DNA from: Liolophura sinensis
Lineage: Eukaryota; Mollusca; Polyplacophora; Chitonida; Chitonidae
NCBI RefSeq assembly: GCF_032854445.1
Contig: NC_088301.1
Location: 21,881,808-21,945,807, forward strand
Length of the DNA: 64,000 nucleotides
Direction: 5' to 3'
In this document: in pieces, positions 55,546 to 64,000 of the stretch
Position numbering within the stretch: position 1 is the stretch's first letter
How the letters are laid out: every line of letters starts with the position of its first letter
Translations under genes and position numbers: made by a program
The notes under the pieces: model-generated
Databases searched by the model: none
What the model saw: the letters and a program-made list of their open reading frames with translations, nothing else
Told to the model about the DNA's origin: nothing

Positions 55546-57645
55546 ATCTTGACATATCCGTTTTGGTTTTTTGGGGTTTTTTTTAGTATTGGACGCCATG
55601 TCAAGTACTCAGAGAGCGAATCCTAGTCGATGTCCACGCAGCTTCATTTTATAAAGCTCATTCACCCAGTCTACAGCAGACCGGAAGTCCCAAACTCTTT
55701 CACACCTGGCTGACCGGAAGTCGTTGACTGCCGAACCGAAAACAATCAAAGTTGCTCGATTCGCCCTGGCTCGGCCAAGTGTAAAAGATCATGATTTACA
55801 CTGACAGATTTTCTCCTCCTTGAGGCCTTGAGCCCTAATGTGTCGAGGATATTCTACTGAACGTCTTCATCATAGGTACCCTTTATCGTATGTGATTCCG
55901 TTTAACCTTGGATAGGGACGATATATCTATCGTACTGGGCATCGTGTTGAACAAGCCACGCTGGATATACGAACAGATTCATAAGTATAAATAAGAAACA
56001 CAGCTTGGTCAAAAATTGAAACGGCTTGAACCAGTCCCGTGCATGATCTGGACATTGGTTTAATTAATTTGCCTAGAACATCCCTTATGTCTTTCAGACA
56101 TCATTGAGAATTGTTGACTGGTTCTATAGATCCGTTCTTGAATTATATACTTTGCTCCTTTTTAGCGATTGATGTTGGACGTTGTTGGAATTTGGTGTAG
56201 CAATTCTTGCCCAGGGTCGAACATCAAGGCTGACGCAAGACGGTTGACATTGACGTAAGGTAAACGTGAACATTCCCACTAATCAGAACAGGTAACAGGG
56301 TGTAGGATAGTACTGCCCTTTTCAAATGTAGTCATCTATGACAAACTACATTTGAAAAGGGCAATGCACTAAAGGAGCTTGGACCGTATCAATGTGGAAT
56401 GTGGAATATTTCCTCGACATCAAAATAGATCGTATTGCACACTTGTCAGGTAAATGACGAAACGACGCTCAGGTATTAAACCGCCAAACAAGCTCATTCA
56501 TGGATGGAAATATAAGCGATGTCAAACAAACTTTATGTAAGACGATATAAGCAGCTCTACCTATCCTGAACTCGTGGTGAGCTCATTAACATGCACAGAA
56601 AAATACGGCGTGCTGAATGGAAATATTCTTTACAACGGTTCTAAGAACTTAATCAAAGCCAACATGGAACGTTTTCGTATAGGAATAAGGAAATATTCGC
56701 CCACTGCATATAAAACGATGCAAGATCTCTGCCACATTTGGCGCGAGCAATAAAAGTGGATAAAGGGCTGAAGGATTCATAAGAATATTGTGTTCCTGGG
56801 AAAAGCCTGAGGGAAGAAACTTGAAAAACTGATCTGAGTGATCATGTAACACCTCTGTAATCAGATTGCAGGGATATATCCACAAGGGCATAGCTGAGCA
56901 CGTGGTGAAGATGGCACATATATGATCGGAAAAAGGCGATAATAAAATACCTCAAAGTAAAGTTGGAATTAATCGGAAGTAGTTCGATCCAAATGGCACC
57001 TTTATAAAAATGTTTTTATGTTATCTGTGAGAATACGTAACTTACAAATGAGTGAGCATTCTTGACCGAAAAAAAATACTTCCGGGTTGAGAGGTTGTGG
57101 AATGGGGCTAAAATCAGCTCTTTGACTTTGTTCTATAAGTTGGTGCTTGGTTGATAAAAGACGGGTAACCAGAACGAGTTCTATATAACTGCTTCAGACA
57201 AAGGTTGTACAGACATAGGTTATTTTTAAATTACTAGTTTGTCGAATATTGTCCATGGCCAATCGGTGTAAAACTGTTCTGTCGTTGCTATATGGACTAC
57301 TGTCTGTTTCTTGCACTCTTTAGTCTATAGTCTTTAAACAACATGACCGGTTGTCCCAGTGTCAGTATAATGTAATTCGGTGGGGTGTCATGTCTGGTGT
57401 CTTTGGCATCATACTTCAGTGGTAGCAGGACTTTGTCGGCACGGACTCGCTCTGCCAGAAGAAGTCACAGTCTATGTACATACACCCAGTGACTTCTCAT
57501 CATCATATGAATGACGTTACGATGTTAGACCCCAAGCATACATACATATATACTTTTGTTATACAATCTTTAGTCATTCGTATGCTACAATACGTTTCAA
57601 ATTTATTGGCGATTGAGTTATCTATACGTATAAGATTTAAACCTT
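55546..57645. other. Presumed intron or intergenic DNA
   Basis: No further exon was identified. A perfect short hairpin sits at 56314-56363. Minus-strand frame 56649-56891 has no recognised motif. Confidence 0.35.
56314..56363. repeat. Perfect 19-bp inverted repeat with 12-base loop
   Basis: TGCCCTTTTCAAATGTAGT at 56314-56332 is exactly reverse complementary to 56345-56363. The loop is CATCTATGACAA. Confidence 0.95.
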
Positions 57646-57646
57646 T

Positions 57647-57865
57647 GATTTATTTTATTTATTTGATTGGTGTTTTACGCCACACTGAAGAATATTTCAT
57701 TTATGCCACAACGGCCAGCATTATGGTAAAAGGAAACCGGGCAGAGCCCGGGGGAAACCCACGACCATCCGCAGGTTGCTGACAGACCTTCCCGCGTACA
57801 GCCGGAGAGGAAGCCAGCATGAGCTGGACTTGAACTCCCAGGCACCACATTGGTGAGCGGTTCCT
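57647..57865 (-). mobile_element. tRNA-headed SINE, near full length
   Basis: TTTATTTGATTGGTGTTTTA, CGCCACACTGAAGAATATTT, CGGGCAGAGCCCGGGGGAAA, CCCACGACCATCCGCAGGTT, GGAAGCCAGCATGAGCTGGA and CACATTGGTGAGCGGTTCCT. The extreme tRNA-like end is lost at the boundary with family X sequence. Confidence 0.88.
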
Positions 57866-57879
57866 CTCTTCCAGTGATG

Positions 57880-58830
57880 TGAAGGAACAGAACTATCGCT
57901 ACCAATTTGCTATTGGATTCCTGCTTTCAGTTACAACATATTAATCACACCTTTCCGAAAAACATATTTTAAGGGAATACATTTCCCAATGTCTTTGTCT
58001 GAACAGCTGTATTTTGAACGACAGTCTCATGTACATGTAGAACAGTTTTTATTTTCTCGCTGGACATCAGCTCACTTATTTCTGGTACATGTATACCTTC
58101 ATCGTAGTATTAGGCCCTTATGGTTTACAGGTTACGTGCTGTGAGTAATGAATTTCTGATAAGCGATTTTGCTTCATCGTCATTATTTCCCTGTGAATAA
58201 ACTGTAATGCATTTTTGTTCTTAGTTTTTCGCAGAACCAGAAAATAAGAACAAAATTCATCAAGTAGTCGGAAGTTTTTCAAGACGATTACGTATTTGAA
58301 TGTTATTTTGTGATCTATTGACAAAAGCGTTAGTCAGAAAATAATTTTTGTGACTGCACCCTGGACAAGCTTGCTGATTAATGTTATCTGTTCTAGTTTG
58401 TTGTTTAAGAAGAGATTGTAGTGTAGACAAAAATGGGTAACATTTTGCTGGGGGATCCATGATCCAGCAGAAAGTTACCAGGCTTGAGGCGGTTGACGTT
58501 TAACCACTTTTGTCCTTAAGTGACGTCCAGAAGACATTTACATTCACAAGTGTCCGAGAGAGGGATTTGTATCGACGTAACACTGTCTCAACTGCAGATA
58601 GACTTAAGTTTAAGGAATTGTTATCGAGATCTTTGCGTACAAATACAATTTATCCAAAGCAATTACTCTAAAATCGCAGATTATATCCAAGGTAAGAGAG
58701 TTCACAGCCCTTCAGTGTGGAGCATCATCACATCCAAGCATATAAGCATATCAAAATCCAAATGCTGGCCATGGAAATACTTATTTTAACCATCAGCAAG
58801 AGTTCACGTGAACACAACATGCGTTCCAAC
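57880..58830 (+). repeat. Family X copy, left part
   Basis: GGAACAGAACTATCGCTACC, the AATTTGCTATTGGATTCCTG segment, CTGTGAATAAACTG, TTCGCAGAACCAGAAAATAA and CTGGCCATGGAAATACTTAT follow the family order. It resumes after the satellite array at about 59770. Confidence 0.65.
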
Positions 58831-58919
58831 AAATTAATTTGTTTGAAATGTATGAAAGAATACCAGCAGCATTGTGGTGGGTATAACCACTAAGGGGAAT
58901 CTTCATGGGGTTGATGATA

Positions 58920-59720
58920 GGTATGTGGTCACCATGACAACCGCGCAAATGAACAAATGTGTTCACGAAAAATGAAAACTCTGTGCGGAAAACCGCTGTA
59001 GTTATATCTCGGACACGAAATCATATCTACCTATATAGTATACATAAGGAAAATGCCTATCTGCTTACCATGACAACCGCGAAAATGGACAAGTGTGAGT
59101 CGTGACACATCGTCACCTCTGTGTGTATGTATCCAGCAAAAATTAAAACTCTGTGTGAAAAACTTTTAGAGTTGTAGCCCGCACACGAACTCATATATTT
59201 TTTAAAGTATAGGCCTATCTAAGGAAAATGGCTAACTGGTTACCAAGACAACCGTTGAGATGGGCAAATGTGAGTCGTGACAGATCGTTGTTTGTGTATC
59301 TATGTATCCACCAAAAATGAAAACTCTATGCAGAAAACAGGGTAATAGCCTTAACAAAGAAATCATACATATTTATATAGCATATAGGGATATATGTACA
59401 GGGAAGTTAACGATATGGTAACCATGACAACCCCAGAAGTGAACAAGTGGGAGTCTTGACACATCGTCATATGTGTATAAAGATATTCACCAAAAATGCA
59501 AACTCTACCTAGAAAACAGTTGCAGTTATAGCCCGGACACGAAATCATATCTATTTTTATAGTACATGTATATATAAGGAAAATGGCTATGTGGTTACCA
59601 TGACACTCGCAGAAATGAACAAAAGAGTTGCGACATATCGTCATCTGTGTATCTATGTATCCACCAAAAAATTAAAACTCTCCGTGAAAAACAATTGGAG
59701 ATATAGCCCGGACACGAATA
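58920..59720. repeat. Tandem satellite, about 175-bp period, 5 diverged units
   Basis: Recurring order in each unit: GGTTACCATGACAACCGC, AAATGAACAA, GTGTATCTATGTATCC, ACCAAAAATGAAAACTCT, GTTGTAGTTATAGCCCGGAC and ACGAAATCATATCTATTTAT. Marker positions at about 58932, 59067, 59240, 59420 and 59597 give spacings of 135, 173, 180 and 177. It splits a family X copy. Confidence 0.85.
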
Positions 59721-59769
59721 TGGACGGACAGATGGAAAAAAATTCCTATAAAATCAAAGCTGTGTGAAG

Positions 59770-60400
59770 TTGGAATGAAGTATCGCTGGACTGTCTGACA
59801 AAAACTAACACTGAGCCACGGAAGACATATGATATATCTTCTCACAATCTTTGTGTTTGACATAGAGGCATTAATTCAAGATTTTTTGGCTGTAAAAATA
59901 GGGATGGCAGAATAATGGCCAATGGGAGTAAAGCAGTCATTATTTGTCAGGTTAATTTCTTTCTGACGAGAAGACGAACCCGACAAAAATGAAACGTCAA
60001 TTCCACTTAATGATTACCTTGTAAATAACTCGTGACTGAGGATAAAACATGCAAACACCAACAAGCCTTCAGCAGAAAAAGTGTTTGGCCTTTTGGAAAT
60101 GGGGCAGTAATAGGCTGTTTGTCTGATTTGCCTCTCATAAAAACAGAAGGAAAGGAGAGTAATGCTCTACGCCTGTATACGAAACTCTACACAGTTGTCA
60201 GCAGCCGGACGTGTAGTTCTCTCCTACCACGGACTTTGAAAACCCTCGTGTTCCGTACCACAAACTACCGCGAGGATCCGGCTCCGGGTCAGGTAGTACA
60301 GGCAATCAAAGGGCAACCTGATTATGACTGGAGCGAGATTTGAAATTCTTTGATGTATGTTCCCACGCCATGTTTTATCAAACACAACCTGTTCTTATGA
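59770..60400 (+). repeat. Family X copy, right part, with module M copy 7 (59920-60310)
   Basis: AAAAACTAACACTGAGCCAC, GTCATTATTTGTCAGGTTAA, TTAATGATTACCTTGTAAAT, AAAAAGTGTTTGGCCTTTTG, GAAATGGGGCAGTAATAGGC and GTTCCGTACCACAAACTACC. The ACTCTACATGTGG core is partly deleted here (AACTCGTGACTGAGG). Confidence 0.8.
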
Positions 60401-61186
60401 TCAGCGGGATTCCATTTACAGTACTTTATAAAGTAAGACAATGCGAGCTAAACCAATCAGCTCAGTGTACTTATTGTCATTTGTTCCATCTAAAAAATGA
60501 TCACATAAAACCAGCGAAGTTAACATTTTATTGAATACAATTTGGTTGCTGAGAGCGTGTGAGAGACATAAGCATATGCATATGGGCAAACGTGTTATAA
60601 AGTTACAAATAAAGTCTTGGGTAGGCTGGAAAGTACACCATTTACGTTATTAGGAGTTCTTGTACCCGTTTCTTGGTTCTTTATATTGTTCTTGACGACT
60701 ATAGACTGTAAAAGTCATTTTGGGACAACTGAAAAAAATTATGTGTCATATTAGTTGAGAAGTACCAGTCCCACAACACCGAGATGTACTGGCACCGACA
60801 GACGACGCTAGAAGAGCCACAGCTTTTCCTGTGCCATTGAAGTTACTGAGTGTTCAGTAGAGTACAACGGTACTCTACACCTGGGTAATGCTACAAGACA
60901 GATATCGCCCGTTGGGGACCATTTTTTCTGTCAAAATTGTACTAAACTGTACACGAATTGGTTGCACTAAACACGATATTTCGCCAAAACGAGACCTCTT
61001 GACAACCACTTGGTAGTGTATTTACATTTCTATTTGGTGGTAACGATTTATTACTAGACAAAACAGGTAATGGTGTACTGTCTCTCTACAACAATAGCAC
61101 TTGCTCATCAATGCGGACGTCTTTTCTGATCTCGTTTACAACATTCTCGTTCACTTATGTCTGTTATTGCTGATTAATCTACACGC
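60401..61186. other. No supported gene; diverged repeat at about 60740-61060
   Basis: Matches the 46601-47050 repeat weakly, as noted there. Otherwise nothing. Confidence 0.35.
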
Positions 61187-61340
61187 TAAAAACAAAGTGT
61201 TTCATCTATAAACACATCTCTGTCACACTTTGTGTTTACATAGTAAACATGTGACATTTAATGAGTAAACCTTTATATGTGTTTTGGAATTACACTCATG
61301 TTTACTGAACTGTGTTTATTGAATAAACACCAGCAGGTGG
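61187..61340. repeat. Cluster of TGTTTA/TAAACA palindromes, possible small foldback element
   Basis: Within 150 bp there are many copies of TGTTTA or its complement TAAACA, several in palindromic pairs (TGTGTTTACATAGTAAACAT; GTGTTTATTGAATAAACACC). The outermost pair starts near AGTGTTTCATCTATAAACAC and ends near 61335. Confidence 0.55.
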
Positions 61341-61387
61341 CTATAAAATGTAACAGAAATGTGATTATAAACGAAACACTTATTTTT

Positions 61388-61581
61388 TACTGCGGTATCT
61401 GTGAGTTCAAATCCAGCTTATGCTGGTTTCCTCTCCGGCCCTTAGTGGGAAGGTCTGCCAGCAACCTGCGGATGGTCTAGCGTTTTCCCCGGGCTGTGCC
61501 CGATTTCCTCCCACCATAATGTTGGCCGCTGTCGTAAATATTCTCGAGTACGGCGTAAAACAACAATCAAGTAAATAAATA
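61388..61581 (+). mobile_element. SINE without A-box end
   Basis: GTGAGTTCAAATCCAGCTTA holds a B-box-like GTTCAAATCC. Then GCTGGTTTCCTCTCCGGCCC, CCAGCAACCTGCGGATGGTC, CCACCATAATGTTGGCCGCT and TCGAGTACGGCGTAAAACAA with an AAATAAAT end. Confidence 0.88.
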
Positions 61582-62018
61582 CTTAGAGTGGCCCACTCTT
61601 TCAGTATACGATTTCTCGTTCCTTATGGCCAATATATGGACAATATATATGCTTGTGCATGTAAACACAAAGTATATAAAGTCAAAAAGAAAATAAGTAT
61701 AGAGAGATTTCATTCCTAGCTAAGACTGACCGGCGTCCTGTAAATACATTTCTTCTGTCTTTACCACGGCATTAAAGACTAATCAACCGAATGAACATTA
61801 CTAAAAAATATGTTTTTAACGCCCATTTACGTTGAAAATTTTTAGTACTACATATATTTAATAAATACACGTGATATTACTTATTACATTTAACTAAGCT
61901 TTTATGTGTAATTCGTTGGTGAGTACCTACGGCAGATGAGTAAATAAATTTACTTCAACACAGTTTAGAATTCTTCTTAGATTAAGATGTTTTTCAAAAT
62001 TCATATATAGGACTATAT
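61582..62018. other. No feature seen
   Basis: AT-rich DNA without a supported frame. Confidence 0.35.
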
Positions 62019-62151
62019 TCCTCTGCTTACGTGGAAAGGTCTTTCAGCTACCTTCGGATGGTCGTGAGTTTCCTCCCACCATAATAATTGCCGTCGTCTT
62101 ATAAATGAAATATTCTTGAGTACGGCATAAAACACCAACCAAATAAGTAAA
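62019..62151 (+). mobile_element. SINE 3' half with internal deletion
   Basis: CTGCTTACGTGGAAAGGTCT, CGGATGGTCGTGAGTTTCCT, then CCACCATAATAATTGCCGTC and TTCTTGAGTACGGCATAAAA. The GGGCTCTGCCCGG part is deleted. Confidence 0.82.
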
Positions 62152-62744
62152 TATCAGAATCCATAAACACCTCCTTTCTGATAACCTGACAGCTTGATGG
62201 AAGTTGGAGCTTTTTACAAAGACAGTGTATATAACACTCCCATGATATACTGTTCTCACGGGACGAGAGACGTAAGAATTTGATTTTTCACGAAGCCAAT
62301 AAATTTCACTGTTTGGCCATTTCGTATGTGACGTGTGAACTTATTTCCTCCATGAATCTCTACTGGATTCGGATTTCTTTATGTGGTGTGGAATTTCTTT
62401 GTAACGTTAGAGTTGATTGAGAATGGACAATTTCTTACTTGAGTTGTAACAAAATGGCTGGTTTAGTTTTCTTTTTCAATCGCTCCGTAGAGGATTTCTC
62501 ATTCGCTGAGTCAGTCGAAGCCTGATCATTTAAAACGTCCTTAGGGAATCAAATGAAGTAAGTTGCTGATTACCAGTCTGAGTGGAATTCCCTCGACACA
62601 TCCCTCGACACAGGACTGTGATTACACACCTGACAAGTCATTAGCTTATCCTGGCGGAAACACAGGATGCAAACGTTATTGTCTGACTGTGTTATATAGG
62701 TTCAGTGTCAGATCAAGCAAATGTTGTTATAATTCAGTATAATT
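62152..62744. other. No supported gene
   Basis: A short direct repeat TCCCTCGACACA occurs twice near 62590-62612. Nothing else seen. Confidence 0.35.
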
Positions 62745-62920
62745 ACATGTTTATAATGTGCTTAGTAACTGACTATCTGTTTATGATGTCTTTAATAGTT
62801 GAATGTGTTTATAATGCGCCTAATAACTGACTATCTGTTTATGATGTGTTCAGTAACTGACTATCTGTTTATGATGTGTTTAATAACTGACTATCTGTTT
62901 ATGATGAGTTTAATAACTTA
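62745..62920. repeat. 30-bp tandem repeat, about 6 units
   Basis: Unit TAACTGACTATCTGTTTATG followed by ATGTGTTTAA, nearly exact in the last three units. The second unit is degenerate. Confidence 0.92.
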
Positions 62921-63536
62921 ATTTAATACCGTAAAAACGACCAGCACTATACTGCTGGAAAGTCAGAAATTGCTTTGTTTTGTTTTGTTTTTTTTTGCAC
63001 TAGAATTAGCACAGTACGGTTAGGCGAGAAAGATTTGAAATGTGCTCAGTCTAAATGAAAAATTAACGAGGATAAAGGTTTAATATATATGTTACAATAT
63101 GTACAAGCTGCATGTTAATGTCGTGAATTCCACATAGTCGATATCAAAGATGTAAACAAGGAAAATTGTGTTGGGTATTTTAAATCAGTGATGGATTAAT
63201 ATTATACGTAATTAATTGTCTGGGCGAGCATTCGTGAAATACTTTTTAAAAATGTGTTATAATATCTTTTTTATATCAATAACACGTAAATGTTTGTGAG
63301 TGGAATATTTTCCTTCAAAAGGAGGCGTACTGTATAGGAGGATGTGACAAAAATTACATTTCGTGTTAACACCTTGTCCTTACATTACCCTAAGCTTCCA
63401 TAACACAGATTAAAACCACATCAGATCGAGATTTCTCAGTGTCTGGGATTACAGCCAAGGATTGGGTTTATTACAACATTAGACCTGAGGATAATTACCT
63501 TCCAATGTGCTTTATGTTCTGTACTTTCTACGTGCC

Positions 63537-63606
63537 CTCGCCATGATATGGCTGAAATATTGCCGATGTGGAGTTAAGCCATAATCATTCATTCATTCTA
63601 CGTGCC
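63537..63606 (+). mobile_element. Short SINE-type insert with 11-bp target-site duplication
   Basis: The insert contains GGCTGAAATATTGCCGATGT and GGAGTTAAGCC and ends in an ATTC repeat. TTCTACGTGCC occurs at 63526-63536 and again at 63596-63606. The paralog at about 55158-55175 shows the uninterrupted site. It is the 5'-truncated end of a second SINE family. Confidence 0.85.
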
Positions 63607-63716
63607 AGCTAACCTTGTGCGGATTTTGATTCCCGAGACATGTTTGACAACCGATCCGACTTTCATGTATTCAGCCAAGGCTATCTCGTCGCACTAATAA
63701 ACCTATTTGACTATTC

Positions 63717-63812
63717 TCCTGTTCGTGGGAAGGACTCCCAGCGGTTGCTCTTGGGTTTCCGTCGGGCTTTTGGGTACGGCGTAAAACACCAATAAAAAAA
63801 TAAATAAATAAA
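63717..63812 (+). mobile_element. Degenerate SINE in paralogous copy 2
   Basis: GTTCGTGGGAAGGACTCCCA, GCGGTTGCTCTTGGGTTTCC, then a direct jump to TTTTGGGTACGGCGTAAAAC and ACCAATAAAAAAATAAATAA. Copy 1 lacks it. Confidence 0.78.
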
Positions 63813-63869
63813 GCCAATTCAAAATATCTGGTCACGGCCATCGCGTCACATTACAAAAACTTACTCGAA

Positions 63870-64000
63870 AATATTCATCGTTTCTTTCTTTCTTTCTGTA
63901 TAGCTATTTGTGTCAGCCTCACTGAATCACTCTGTCAAAGACAACAGACTCGACACCTCTCCCAGTTTCAATTTAGGCCTAGCTACACCGGATAATCACA
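63870..64000 (+). CDS. Partial exon-like segment, paralog of 55422-55539
   Basis: After the TTTCTTTCTGTATAG acceptor (AG at about 63903) the frame reads LFVSASLNHSVKDNRLDTSP, then SFNLGLATPDNH, and runs off the window. Against 55460-55539 the conserved core is ASL, V, N, LDT, PSF, GL and TPD, with conservative changes between. The donor of copy 1 (CAGGTAAG) is CACA here at the last bases, so the exon may extend further or the copy may be degenerate. Confidence 0.4.

Larger units (their letters stand above)
63305..64000 (+). repeat. Paralogous segment, copy 2 (partner 54920-55545), cut by the window end
   Basis: Carries the matching strings listed for copy 1, plus two inserts: 63537-63595 with its target duplication, and a SINE at 63717-63812. 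A TTTCTTTCTTTCTTTCTGTATAG acceptor-like tract lies before the exon-like end. Confidence 0.8.

Overview
The window reads as animal nuclear DNA, most likely from a marine mollusc or another lophotrochozoan invertebrate. It is AT-rich and intron- and repeat-dominated, with no operons, rRNA or free-standing tRNA genes. It carries many copies of a tRNA-headed SINE whose 3' half ends in a GTACGGCGTAAAACACCAATC-like tail followed by AAAT repeats, a type I associate with mollusc genomes. One short insertion ends in an ATTC-repeat tail like those of other mollusc SINEs. The species cannot be fixed from sequence alone.

Host coding content is sparse. I support the last exon of a four-transmembrane claudin/PMP22-like gene (1198-1436, +). 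There is an exon-like segment at 55422-55539 (+) whose reading frame is conserved in a diverged paralogous block at the right edge (63870-64000). A small exon-like segment at 24812-24868 (+) has a diverged inverted counterpart near 48810-48870. Nothing else looks like an expressed host gene. Most open frames are chance or repeat-encoded.

Layout. 1-5.7 kb: end of the four-TM gene, then unique-looking DNA. 5.75-9.0 kb: two arrays of a 57-bp minisatellite in opposite orientations; the unit is 19 codons long and stays open on both strands. 10.1-11.8 kb and 17.9-21.1 kb: two copies of a composite repeat carrying an inverted motif and an apparently shared SINE. 12.4-17.7 kb: a decayed tyrosine-recombinase retrotransposon (DIRS/Ngaro-like) with SGNH-hydrolase-like, Gag, RT, RNase H and recombinase remnants, interrupted by a 200-N assembly gap. 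23-60 kb: an unclassified dispersed repeat, called family X here, in both orientations, including a head-to-tail tandem of a roughly 1.94-kb unit (25.78-29.66 kb) and a conserved roughly 350-bp module seen seven times.

The clearest mobile element is a Penelope-like retroelement at 31471-34591 (+). Its domain order is permuted: GIY-YIG endonuclease first, then a CxC motif, then reverse transcriptase. This matches the Naiad group. It sits inside a family X copy and the junctions can be read to the base. A second, 5'-truncated copy lies on the minus strand at about 53280-54670 and retains the motif A aspartate that the first copy has lost. The right edge (54.9-55.5 versus 63.3-64.0 kb) is a paralogous pair in which one copy carries a short retroposed insert with an 11-bp target duplication while the other shows the empty site.

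The genes do not form a pathway. The window is a record of nested insertions, tandem duplications and inversions around a few host exons.
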